From Palsa-883 sp035486355 (lineage in GTDB: Bacteria > Pseudomonadota > Alphaproteobacteria > Acetobacterales > Acetobacteraceae), in contig DATHNE010000190.1 of assembly GCA_035486355.1 (NCBI GenBank), positions 12,533 to 76,532 on the forward strand: DNA of 64,000 nt. The letters run 5' to 3'. Position numbers and translations under genes: made by a program. The notes under the pieces are model-generated. The model did no database searches and was not told where the DNA came from. It saw only the letters and a program-made list of their open reading frames with translations. This document shows, piece by piece, positions 25,820 to 34,200 of the stretch (position 1 is its first letter; the number at the start of each line of letters is the position of its first letter).

Positions 25820-26997
25820 GCGCGGGCTTGTGGCAGCGGAAGGCCGACGTAGTTCTCCGCCAGGCTGGTCATCGCGGCGTGCGAGGACGTGACATAGGCG
25901 AGTTCCGCCAGTTGCACGCGGCGCTCGAAATCGCTGTGGGTGGCGAACCGATGCAGCATCGAGGTCATCCACCAGGAAAAGCGTTGCACCTTCCAGACGC
26001 GATCGAGACACGTGGTTGAATACCCGTCCAGCAGCGTCGTGTCGTTCCGCTGGTAGAATGCGTCGATCGCGTGGGCCAGCGTGGCAACGTCCCCGGCGGC
26101 GAGGTTCAGCCCCTTCGCCCCCGTTGGGGGCACGATGTGCGCGGCATCACCGGCCAGGAACAGCCGCCCGTGCTGCATTGGTTCGACCACGAAGCTGCGC
26201 ATGGGGGTAATGCCCTTCTGCGTGATACGGCCTTCGGTAAGCGTGAACCCACCGTCCCGCGCGAAGCGCGCCTGCAGTTCCCGCCAAATGCGATCATCAG
26301 ACCACGCCGCCAGCCGTTCGTCCGGTTCGCATTGCAGATAGAGGCGGCTGACCGTGGGCGAGCGCATCGACAGCAAGGCGAAGCCGCGGTCGTGGCTGGC
26401 GTAGACCAGCTCCCGCGACGACGGCGGCGCGTCGGCCAGGATGCCCAGCCAGCCGAAGGGATAGTCCCGCTCGAAGACCTGCAACCGGCGCTCAATCGCG
26501 GGGCGGCAGATACCGTGGAAGCCGTCGCAGCCGGCGATGACATCGCAGACCAGGTCGTGCTCGACACCATCCTGGCGATAGCGGACTTTGGGGCGGTCGG
26601 TGTCGAGATCGAGCACGCGAAGGGCTTCGGCTTCGAACTGGATCATTGCGTTGTCTGCGACGCGTGCGGCAATCAGGTCGCGCACCAGCAGATGTTGGCT
26701 GTAGACCATGACGTGTTTGCCGGTCAGGGCCTGGAAGTCGATGCGATGATCCTGGCCGCCGAAGCGCAGGATGACGCCTTCGTGCGGCAAGCCATCGGCC
26801 TGCACGCCTGCGCCGACGCCGGCGTCGACCAGCAACTGTTCGACGACATATTCCAGCACGCCGGCGCGGATGCGGTGTTCCACATAGTCGCGAGAGCGCG
26901 ATTCCAGCACAACAGAGTCGACGCCGCGGAGATGCAACAGGTGCGACAGCAACAGGCCGGCCGGGCCAGCGCCGACAATACCGACCTGCGTGCGCAT
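25810..26997 (-). CDS. pobA: 4-hydroxybenzoate 3-monooxygenase
   Basis: A 395-residue FAD monooxygenase, the family's usual length, converting 4-hydroxybenzoate to protocatechuate with NADPH and O2. Visible motifs: the N-terminal GAGPAG dinucleotide fold, the NADPH-binding RDYVEHRIRAGVLE region, the substrate-site SRLYLQ corresponding to SRYYxQ of characterised PobA, and FAD-binding GDAAHIVPPTGAKGLNLA. The frame is open further upstream, but the start at 26997 overlaps the stop of the acyl-CoA dehydrogenase gene as TGATG, indicating translational coupling. It is the last gene of the Liv/CoA-ligase operon, which suggests the imported substrate is broken down to 4-hydroxybenzoate. Confidence 0.92.
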   Translation of the reverse strand: MRTQVGIVGAGPAGLLLSHLLHLRGVDSVVLESRSRDYVEHRIRAGVLEYVVEQLLVDAGVGAGVQADGLPHEGVILRFGGQDHRIDFQALTGKHVMVYSQHLLVRDLIAARVADNAMIQFEAEALRVLDLDTDRPKVRYRQDGVEHDLVCDVIAGCDGFHGICRPAIERRLQVFERDYPFGWLGILADAPPSSRELVYASHDRGFALLSMRSPTVSRLYLQCEPDERLAAWSDDRIWRELQARFARDGGFTLTEGRITQKGITPMRSFVVEPMQHGRLFLAGDAAHIVPPTGAKGLNLAAGDVATLAHAIDAFYQRNDTTLLDGYSTTCLDRVWKVQRFSWWMTSMLHRFATHSDFERRVQLAELAYVTSSHAAMTSLAENYVGLPLPQARAVE

Positions 26998-28790
26998 CAG
27001 GCGGCGAACAGGACGTCGTCGGATGCCAGAACCGTACTGGCGCCGTGCATCACGGTGTGCGCCAGTCCATGCGCCTGCGGCAACAGATGATCGGCATAGA
27101 AGCGGGCGGTCGCGAGCTTCGTGCGATAGAAGCCGGGGTTGCTGTTGTCGCCCGTGGTCAGGCGGTCTTGCGCGACGTGCGCGGCGCGGCCCATCTGCCA
27201 GCCGCCTGCGACGATGCCAAACAATTTCAGGAACGGGACGGCGCCGGCAGCGACCGCGCGCGGATCGGTGGCCGAGTTGTCTGCCACCCAACTCACCACC
27301 CGTTCCAGCAACGACACGGCTTGCGTCAACGCCACACCGATCGGCACCAGCTCTGCGCCGGTCAGCTCAGCAATTGTGCGCCGCATTTCGGCAATCGCCA
27401 CGCGCGCCGCCGCACCCTTGTCCCGTGCGATCTTCCGCCCGACCAGGTCGTTCGCCTGGATGCCGGTGGTGCCCTCGTAGATCGTAAGGATGCGCGCATC
27501 GCGATAGTATTGTGCGGCACCGGTCTCCTCGATGAAGCCCATGCCGCCATGCACCTGCACACCGGTGGAGCTGACGTTCAGCGAGGTTTCGGTACCCCAG
27601 CCCTTCACCACCGGGATCAGCAGGTCGGCCATTGCCTGCGCGCGTGCCCGTTCAGCGGCATCGGGATGGCGGCGCGCGATGTCCATCGCCGCGGCAACAG
27701 TGTAGGCGAGCGCACGCGTTGCCTCGGTTTCCGCGCGCATCGACAGCAGCATGCGGCGCACATCGGGATGGCGCAGGATGGGCACGCGCGGGCCGCCGCG
27801 TACGCCGGTCTCGGTGCCCTGGACGCGCGCGCGCGCGTAGTCCAGCGCGTGCTGATAGGCGCGCTCGCTGATCGCGGTGCCTTGCAGACCGACGCCAAAC
27901 CGTTCCTGGTTCATCATGATGAACATATATTCCAGGCCGCGATTCGGCTCGCCCAACAGGTAACCGACGGCACCGCCATGGTCGCCGTAGGCCATCACCG
28001 CGGTCGGGCTCGCATGGATGCCCAGCTTGTGTTCCAGCGACACGCATTGCACGTCGTTGCGTGCCCCCGGTGATCCGTCCGGCTTCACCAGCACCTTCGG
28101 CACCAGGAACAGCGAGATGCCCTTCACACCTTCGGGTGCATCCGGCAGGCGCGCCAGCACCAAGTGGATGATGTTCTCGGTGTAGTCATGGTCGCCGTAG
28201 GTGATAAAGATCTTCTGGCCGAACAGCTTGTAGTGATCGCCCTCGGGCACCGCGCGCGTGCGCACGGCCGCGAGATCCGAGCCCGCCTGCGGCTCGGTCA
28301 GGTTCATCGTTCCGGCCCAGGTACCGTCCACCATTTTCGGCAAATACAGGGCCTTCTGCGCGGCGGTGCCGGTGTATGTTAGCGCTTCGACCGCACCGAA
28401 GCTCAATAGCGGGCAGAGCGCAAAACCCATGTTGGCGGCGTTCCACATCTCCTGCACCGCGGCCGAAACAACCGTCGGCAACCCCTGCCCGCCGAACTCC
28501 GGATCGCCAGTCAACGCGTTCCAGCCACCGGCAACGAACTGCTGGTAAGCGTCGCGGAAGCCGGCGGGGGTACGCACCGCACCATCGACGAGTTTGCTGC
28601 CTTCGGTGTCACCGACGCGGTTCAACGGGGCCAGCACATCGCTGGCGAACTTGCCGGCTTCCTCCAGGACCGCATCGACCAGGTCCGCGTTGACCTGCTC
28701 GCAGCCGGGTAGCACGCTGATGCGGTCGAGCCCGACCAGCTCGTGCAGCACGAAACGCATATCCGCCAGCGGTGGGGTGTAATCGCTCAT
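26997..28790 (-). CDS. Acyl-CoA dehydrogenase (DmdC-like, 597 residues)
   Basis: An FAD-dependent acyl-CoA dehydrogenase of the long type with an extra C-terminal helical domain, as in 3-(methylthio)propanoyl-CoA dehydrogenase. Motifs: MNLTEPQAGSDLAAVRTRAV (FAD/substrate loop), KIFITYGDHD, and ILTIYEGTTGIQANDLVGRK, whose Glu is the expected catalytic base. It would form an enoyl-CoA from the product of the neighbouring CoA ligase. The gene is 9 bp from the ligase stop and overlaps pobA. DmdC similarity defines the subfamily only; the aromatic context points to a phenylpropanoyl-type substrate, which is inference. Confidence 0.88.
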   Translation of the reverse strand: MSDYTPPLADMRFVLHELVGLDRISVLPGCEQVNADLVDAVLEEAGKFASDVLAPLNRVGDTEGSKLVDGAVRTPAGFRDAYQQFVAGGWNALTGDPEFGGQGLPTVVSAAVQEMWNAANMGFALCPLLSFGAVEALTYTGTAAQKALYLPKMVDGTWAGTMNLTEPQAGSDLAAVRTRAVPEGDHYKLFGQKIFITYGDHDYTENIIHLVLARLPDAPEGVKGISLFLVPKVLVKPDGSPGARNDVQCVSLEHKLGIHASPTAVMAYGDHGGAVGYLLGEPNRGLEYMFIMMNQERFGVGLQGTAISERAYQHALDYARARVQGTETGVRGGPRVPILRHPDVRRMLLSMRAETEATRALAYTVAAAMDIARRHPDAAERARAQAMADLLIPVVKGWGTETSLNVSSTGVQVHGGMGFIEETGAAQYYRDARILTIYEGTTGIQANDLVGRKIARDKGAAARVAIAEMRRTIAELTGAELVPIGVALTQAVSLLERVVSWVADNSATDPRAVAAGAVPFLKLFGIVAGGWQMGRAAHVAQDRLTTGDNSNPGFYRTKLATARFYADHLLPQAHGLAHTVMHGASTVLASDDVLFAA

Positions 28791-28799
28791 CGATCGATC

Positions 28800-30440
28800 C
28801 TACTGGATGGCACTGCTGGACTTGGCAATATCGCGCAGCACGAATTTCTGGATCTTGCCGGTTGATGTCTTCGGCAGTTCGCCGAACAGGAACTGCTTCG
28901 GCACCTTAAACCGCGCCAGATGTTCGCGGCAGAACGTGCGCAGCTCGTCCTCGGTCACCGAGGCACCGTCCTTCAGTTCCACGAACGCGCACGGCACCTC
29001 ACCCCATTTCTCGTCAGGCTGCGCCACCACGGCCGCGCTCATCACCGCAGGATGGCGATACAATGCCTCCTCCACCTCGATCGACGATATATTTTCGCCG
29101 CCGGATATGATGATGTCCTTCGACCGGTCGCGTATCTTCACGTAGCCATCCGGCTGCATCACCGCGAGATCGCCGGTGTGGAACCAGCCGCCGGCGAACG
29201 CTTTGTCCGTGGCGCTGTCGTTCTTCAGATAGCCCTTCATCGTGATGTTGCCGCGAAACATGATTTCGCCCATCGTCTCGCCGTCCCATGGCACGGGCTG
29301 CATCGTTTCGGGGTCGAGCACCGTCATCGCTTCCTGCAGCGGCGTGCGCACGCCCTGCCGCCCATTGCGCTCGGCCCGCTGCGGCAGGTTCATCGCGCTC
29401 CACTCGCCGTGCTTGGCGCAGACCGAGGCCGGGCCGTAGACCTCAGTCAATCCGTACACGTGAGTCAGATCGATCCCGATCCGTTCAGCCCCTTCGATGA
29501 TCGCGGCGGGCGGCGCGGCACCGGCCACCTGACCCTGCACCGTGTGACGGATCCCTTGCCGCAACACCTCCGGCGCATTGATCAACGTCGCGTAGACGAT
29601 GGGCGCGCCGCACATATGGGTGACCTTGTGCGCACGGATCGCATCGAACATCGCCGTCGCCTCGACGCGGCGCAGGCACACGTTGGTGCCCGCACGCTCG
29701 GCGATCGACCATGGGAAACACCAGCCGTTGCAGTGAAACATCGGCAGCGTCCACAAATACACCGGGTGCGACGGCATATCCCAGTTCAGCACGTTGCTGA
29801 CCGCGTTCAGATGCGCGCCACGATGATGACAAACCACGCCCTTGGGGTCGCCCGTTGTACCCGAGGTGTAGTTCAACGAAATCGCATCCCATTCGTCGGC
29901 CGGGTTCGTCCAGGCGAAGGCGGGATCGCCCTCGGCCAGGAATGCTTCATACGTGATGTCGCCGACGCGTTCGCCGGCGGGGAATTCCGGATCGTCAATA
30001 TCAATCACCAGCGGCCGTGTCTCCAGCAGCGCGAGCGCAGCCTTGATCGTGGTGGCGAATTCGCCATCGGTGATCAGCACGCGCGCGCCGCCATGGCGCA
30101 GCATGAAGGCGATGGTCTCGGCATCCAGCCGCGTGTTCAGCGTGTTCAGCACGGCACCCGCCATCGGCACGCCGAAATGCGCCTCGTAGATCGCCGGGAT
30201 ATTCGGCGCCATCACCGCGACGGTGTCGTTGGGCCCGATCCCATGCCGGGTCAGTGCCGAGGCCATGCGACGGCTGCGCGCGTAGGTCTCGGCCCAGGTT
30301 TGGCGCTGGGCACCATGAACGATGGCGACGCGGTTGGGATACACATAGGCGGCGCGCTCGATGAAGGTCAGCGGCGTCAGCGGCGCGAAATTCGCCTGGT
30401 TGCGGTCCAGCCCAGTCAGGTAGGCGGGATTGCCGGTCAT
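28800..30440 (-). CDS. AMP-forming acyl-CoA synthetase (DmdB-like)
   Basis: A 546-residue ANL-superfamily ligase. The phosphate-loop motif YTSGTTGDPKG, the YGLTEVYGP adenine motif, GGWFHTGDLAVM and the C-terminal PKTSTGKIQKFVLRD with the adenylation lysine are all present. It activates a carboxylic acid with ATP and CoA. The closest named group by overall pattern is the medium-chain/methylthiopropionate ligases (DmdB-like). In this operon it lies between the Liv transporter and the dehydrogenase/pobA pair, so it likely activates the imported acid. Confidence 0.9.
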   Translation of the reverse strand: MTGNPAYLTGLDRNQANFAPLTPLTFIERAAYVYPNRVAIVHGAQRQTWAETYARSRRMASALTRHGIGPNDTVAVMAPNIPAIYEAHFGVPMAGAVLNTLNTRLDAETIAFMLRHGGARVLITDGEFATTIKAALALLETRPLVIDIDDPEFPAGERVGDITYEAFLAEGDPAFAWTNPADEWDAISLNYTSGTTGDPKGVVCHHRGAHLNAVSNVLNWDMPSHPVYLWTLPMFHCNGWCFPWSIAERAGTNVCLRRVEATAMFDAIRAHKVTHMCGAPIVYATLINAPEVLRQGIRHTVQGQVAGAAPPAAIIEGAERIGIDLTHVYGLTEVYGPASVCAKHGEWSAMNLPQRAERNGRQGVRTPLQEAMTVLDPETMQPVPWDGETMGEIMFRGNITMKGYLKNDSATDKAFAGGWFHTGDLAVMQPDGYVKIRDRSKDIIISGGENISSIEVEEALYRHPAVMSAAVVAQPDEKWGEVPCAFVELKDGASVTEDELRTFCREHLARFKVPKQFLFGELPKTSTGKIQKFVLRDIAKSSSAIQ

Positions 30441-30557
30441 GCACGCATCCTCCGCTGGCGGTGGGCGGCTTACCGGTGCCCGTCCGCTGTTGGCTTGATC
30501 CTAACGTACATCGGCGCCGTTGCGACCGCCGACGCATTGACCCAGGTCATGGGGTGG

Positions 30558-30764
30558 TCAGGGATCGCCGTTCAGTGAGGCGTGGAAGTCGGTGTGGGCC
30601 TCGGTCGCCGGCGCCGCCTGCCGGTCCCGCGGGGGATGCGGGGGCTTGGGTGGCGACACCACGTCCTCCAACCGGCGCAGTTCGCGCTGCAAGGCGGCGG
30701 GATCCGGCTTGGCGCGACGGGCACGGGGCTGTGCGGGCTGTTGGCCGGGGATCTTCGAAGCCAT
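30558..30764 (-). CDS. Small Pro/Arg-rich protein of unknown function
   Basis: A 68-residue ORF (MASKIPGQQPAQPRARR...SLNGDP), rich in Pro, Arg and Ala and probably disordered. The ATG at 30762-30764 has GGAGAGG about 6 bp upstream, better than the ATG two codons earlier. It lies between livF and the CoA-ligase gene on the same strand. No family recognised; it may be a non-coding frame in the operon. Confidence 0.35.
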   Translation of the reverse strand: MASKIPGQQPAQPRARRAKPDPAALQRELRRLEDVVSPPKPPHPPRDRQAAPATEAHTDFHASLNGDP

Positions 30765-30829
30765 GCGCATCCTCTCCGCGGACAGCGCACAAGTGGGGTC
30801 CGCGGAAACAGGCCGCAATCGAGCGCGTG

Positions 30830-31549
30830 CTAGTCGTCCGATCCCAGGCCGAAATACGCACGGCGCAGCGCGTCATCCGCGTGCAGCGCCCCGACCGTGC
30901 CCTGGAAACGGATGCGGCCGCCTTCGAGCGTGAACACCCGATCCGCCAGGTCGAGGAACGCGACGTTCTGCTCGGCGATCAGCAGCGACAATCCACTGCC
31001 GCGGAACTTGCCCAACACCGCAATCACCTGCTGCACGAACAGCGGCGACAGGCCGGCCGAAGGTTCATCCATCACCAACACACGCGGGCCGGCGGCGAGC
31101 GCCTTGGCGATGCCCAACATCTTGCGCTGCCCGCCCGACAAGCTGCCGGCCAGCGTGCGCTTGCGGCCGGCGAGGTCCGGGAAGACGCCGAACAGCTCCT
31201 CCATCCGCGTGCGCAACACGGCTTGGGTGGCGAACTGACCGCCGATGCGGATGTTCTCCTCGATGGTCAGGCCGGGGAAGACCCCGAGTTCCGACATGTA
31301 CGCCATGCCGCGGCGCACGCGGTGATCGGTGCGCAGGCGGGTGATATCCTCGCCGGCAAGGCGGACCGCACCGTCCCAGGCCGGCATCAAGCCCAGCAGC
31401 ACCTTCAACAGCGTGGTCTTGCCTGCGCCGTTTGCGCCCAGCAGCACGACCGTTTCGCGCTCGGCTACATCCAGGCCGGCGCCCCACAACACCTGCACCT
31501 TGCCGTAGCCGGTGGTGATCCCGGTTGCCTGCAGCAGGGGGTCAGCCAT
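30830..31549 (-). CDS. livF: Branched-chain-type ABC transporter ATPase (LivF)
   Basis: A 239-residue ABC ATPase of the LivF class with Walker A GANGAGKTT, signature LSGGQRKMLGIAKAL and Walker B VLVMDEPSAGLSP. It overlaps the livG stop by 8 bp. With LivG it powers the LivH/LivM channel for a ligand delivered by the binding protein at 34201-35442. In this operon the ligand is more likely an aromatic acid than an amino acid, judging from pobA and the CoA ligase. Confidence 0.9.
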   Translation of the reverse strand: MADPLLQATGITTGYGKVQVLWGAGLDVAERETVVLLGANGAGKTTLLKVLLGLMPAWDGAVRLAGEDITRLRTDHRVRRGMAYMSELGVFPGLTIEENIRIGGQFATQAVLRTRMEELFGVFPDLAGRKRTLAGSLSGGQRKMLGIAKALAAGPRVLVMDEPSAGLSPLFVQQVIAVLGKFRGSGLSLLIAEQNVAFLDLADRVFTLEGGRIRFQGTVGALHADDALRRAYFGLGSDD

Positions 31550-32264
31550 GCGCGCCCCCCAGGAAGACGCGGATCACTTCCGCGTCGTGCATGGCGGTCC
31601 GCAGCGTGCCCTCGAAGATCTCCTTGCCGGCGTTCATCACAATGACACGGTCGGTGACCTGGTCGATGAAGCCCATCAGATGCTCCACCACCAGCAGCGC
31701 CATGCCCCGCTGCGCCAGCGCGCGCAGGCGCATGGCCATGCGGCCCAGCTCGGCGGGGTTCAGGCCGGCGGCGAGTTCATCGACCAGCAGCAGGCGCGGC
31801 GCTGTGGCCAGCGCGCGGCCGAGATCCAATGTCTTCTGCTGCGCGCTGTTCAGATCGCCAGCGGGACGATCGGCCAGATGGTCCAGCTCCAGCGAGGCCA
31901 ACAGCGCCGGTACATCGACCCGGGCACGGTCGCCATGGCCGTAGGCGGCGGCGATCGCGACGTTCTCTCGCACTGTCAACGACAGGAAGGGCTTCGGCGA
32001 CTGATAGGTGCGATTGATGCCGCGCCGGGCAAGCAGATACGCGCGTGTGCCACCGATTGCGGCGCCGTCGAACACCACACGCCCGCCATCCGGCGGATAC
32101 AACCCCGAAATGACATTGATGCAGGTGGTCTTGCCCGAGCCGTTGGGGCCGACCAGACCCAGCACCTCGCCCGGCGCCAGATGCAGGCTGACGCCGTCCA
32201 GCGCGCGGAAGCCGCCGAAGCGTTTCTCCACCTGTTCGACGCGCAGCAGAGGGTCAGGGGACAC
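31542..32264 (-). CDS. livG: Branched-chain-type ABC transporter ATPase (LivG)
   Basis: A 240-residue ABC ATPase of the LivG class: Walker A GPNGSGKTT and Walker B RLLLVDELAAGLNPAE. The signature is DLNSAQQKTLDLGRAL; its LNSAQ replaces the LSGGQ consensus, a kind of drift seen in LivG proteins but more marked than in LivF next door. The start overlaps the livM end by 11 bp, and its own end overlaps livF. Confidence 0.9.
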   Translation of the reverse strand: MSPDPLLRVEQVEKRFGGFRALDGVSLHLAPGEVLGLVGPNGSGKTTCINVISGLYPPDGGRVVFDGAAIGGTRAYLLARRGINRTYQSPKPFLSLTVRENVAIAAAYGHGDRARVDVPALLASLELDHLADRPAGDLNSAQQKTLDLGRALATAPRLLLVDELAAGLNPAELGRMAMRLRALAQRGMALLVVEHLMGFIDQVTDRVIVMNAGKEIFEGTLRTAMHDAEVIRVFLGGAHG

Positions 32265-33171
32265 GGATGCCTCGGCGTGTCAGCAAAGAGACCAGGCCGT
32301 TCGGCAGGAACATCACCAGCACCATGATCAGCAGGCCGTAGATGAGCTGAAAATACTGCGGCACGGTGATGCCGATGGCGTTGTAGACGCCATACAGGAT
32401 GATGACGCCGAGCAGCGGGCCGGTGAGGGTCGCGGGGCCGCCGAACAGCGTGAACACGGTGGCGAAGATCGAGATGCCGATGTCAAAGGCGGTCTCGGGG
32501 TAGAAGACCGAGATGTGCCAGGCGAACACGCCGCCGACCAGGCCGGCGACCAACGCTGACAGCAGCCAGGCGATGGTCCGGCCGTGCACGACCGAGACGC
32601 CAGCCATCGCGGCGCTGACCGGGTCCTCGCGGATCGCCTGCAGCGCCAGGCCGAAGCGCGAATTGCGCAGCCACACCACCAGGCCGAAGCTGCCAGCCAT
32701 GATCACCAGCGCGACGGCATAGGACAGATGCGGCGCGAAGACGTCGGAGAGCGAAACGCCGTAGGGGCCCTTGGTGATGTCCTCCAGCGCGGGGTTGGAG
32801 ATCACCTGATAGATCGCCTGCGCGGCGGCGAGATTGGCAATGGCGAAATAGGCGCCGGACAGCCGCAGCATGGGAATCAGCACCACCGCGACAACCAGCG
32901 CGGCGGCGACACCGACCGCCAACGCAACGAAGGGTGGGGCGTGCAGGTGGATCACCGCCAGCGCAAACCCATAGGCGCCGGCGCCGAAGAAGCCGACATA
33001 GCCAAACGGCAGATAGCCGGTGAAGCCGTAGATGACGTTCAGCCCCTGCGACAAGGTCAGGAACATCACGAAGTTGAACAGCATCAGCTCGTTCGAGTAG
33101 GCGAACGGCAGCACGGCCATCGCTGCAACGACTGCACCGGCCAGCAGCAGGTCTCCGGCGGCCCTACGCAC
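32254..33171 (-). CDS. livM: Branched-chain-type ABC transporter permease (LivM)
   Basis: A 305-residue permease with about eight to nine membrane spans. It carries the LivM-class features GLNVIYGFTGYLPFGYVGFFGAGAYGFALAV near the N-terminus and the coupling-helix region SRFGLALQAIREDPVSAAMAGVSV. It pairs with LivH. It overlaps livH by 8 bp and livG by 11 bp. Confidence 0.9.
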   Translation of the reverse strand: MRRAAGDLLLAGAVVAAMAVLPFAYSNELMLFNFVMFLTLSQGLNVIYGFTGYLPFGYVGFFGAGAYGFALAVIHLHAPPFVALAVGVAAALVVAVVLIPMLRLSGAYFAIANLAAAQAIYQVISNPALEDITKGPYGVSLSDVFAPHLSYAVALVIMAGSFGLVVWLRNSRFGLALQAIREDPVSAAMAGVSVVHGRTIAWLLSALVAGLVGGVFAWHISVFYPETAFDIGISIFATVFTLFGGPATLTGPLLGVIILYGVYNAIGITVPQYFQLIYGLLIMVLVMFLPNGLVSLLTRRGIRVP

Positions 33172-34039
33172 GTCTGGTCTTCCGGGCGAGCAGGCCCTCA
33201 GGGCGGATCAGCAGCACACCGATCAGCAACAGGTTCGGCAAAAGGTCGGCCCACGAGCTGAGATAGGTCTGCATCAGCATCAGCGACACGCCGTAGATCG
33301 CGCCACCGAGCACGGTGCCGAGCGGATTGCCCAGCGTGCCGACGATGATCACCGCGAAGGCCGCGACGTTGATGGTGACGCCGATCGATGGCGTGACGCT
33401 GCCCAGCATGAACGGAGCGAAAACGCCAGCGATGCCCGCGAGGCCGATGCCGATGCCAAAGGCGATGGCGGAGACGCGGTGCACGTCGATGCCAGTGGCG
33501 AGTGCCTCGTCGCGGCTGACCATCACGGCACGAGTCAGGGTGCCGAGCCGCGTGCGATACAAATAAAGATACACCAGCGCGACCGCGACCGCGCTGACCC
33601 CCGCGCCGAACACCCAGGCGCTAGGCAGGCGCTGGCCCAGGATGATGACCGGGCCGGTGCCGAGGACGCGACCGGGGATGGAGCGTTCGGTGGTGCCGAA
33701 GAAGATCGACGTCAGCGCCTCGATCACCTGCGACATGCCGAAGAACAGAATGACCGAGAGCATTTCGGAATCACGCGCCAGCAGCAGGCGTGGCACGACC
33801 AGGTAGTAGATCGGCAGGCCGACCAGGAAGAAGACGCCAAGGACCACGACGGCGGCAACGAGTGGGTGCAGGCCGAGCAGATAGAACAGGAAATACGCGG
33901 CAAAGCCGCCCAGCATCAGGAAGTCGCCATGCGCCAGGTTGACGATACGCATGACGCCGAAGATCAGGTTCAGGCCGAGCCCGACCAGGGTGAAGTAGAG
34001 ACCAAAGACCAGGCCCGCGAGGATGGCACCGAACAGCAT
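33164..34039 (-). CDS. livH: Branched-chain-type ABC transporter permease (LivH)
   Basis: A 291-residue permease of the LivH class: GLGLNLIFGVMRIVNLAHGDFLMLGGF at the N-terminus, the coupling segment RTRLGTLTRAVMVSRDEALATGIDV and a C-terminal RPEGLLARKTRRA. It starts about 160 bp after the stop of the binding-protein gene. That gap holds a repeat element that may lower expression of the membrane part relative to the binding protein. Confidence 0.9.
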   Translation of the reverse strand: MLFGAILAGLVFGLYFTLVGLGLNLIFGVMRIVNLAHGDFLMLGGFAAYFLFYLLGLHPLVAAVVVLGVFFLVGLPIYYLVVPRLLLARDSEMLSVILFFGMSQVIEALTSIFFGTTERSIPGRVLGTGPVIILGQRLPSAWVFGAGVSAVAVALVYLYLYRTRLGTLTRAVMVSRDEALATGIDVHRVSAIAFGIGIGLAGIAGVFAPFMLGSVTPSIGVTINVAAFAVIIVGTLGNPLGTVLGGAIYGVSLMLMQTYLSSWADLLPNLLLIGVLLIRPEGLLARKTRRA

Positions 34040-34067
34040 CGAGGGGTCAGGTCGGTCGCTTCCGTGT

Positions 34068-34158
34068 CATGGCCGGGCCTGGCCCGGCCACCCACGACTT
34101 TGCTGGCACCACGAAGGCACGTCGTGGGTAGACGGCCGGAGCCTGTCCTCGGGCGGGC
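34068..34158. repeat. Intergenic palindromic repeat, copy 1
   Basis: Between the binding-protein and livH genes, a GC-rich element has GGCCGGGCCTGGCCCGGCC, then ACCCACGAC, a CACGAAGGCACGTCGTGGGT section and a GGCCGGAGCCTGTCCTCGGGC tail, so its two halves are rough inverted copies. A related half occurs at 35925-35969. Such REP-like elements often punctuate operons. Confidence 0.5.
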
Positions 34159-34200
34159 CTTCGGCCCGACCTGGGGGCCGGCCCTGACACGCGGAGAGGC

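Noticed and set aside
26997..30440. Assignment as a DMSP-degradation (dmdBC) pathway
   Set aside because: Only subfamily resemblance supports it. dmdA and dmdD are absent, and pobA with the Liv importer points to aromatic acids.
28920..30578. 552-codon open frame on the plus strand
   Set aside because: Antisense shadow of the CoA-ligase gene, with the composition typical of a complementary frame.
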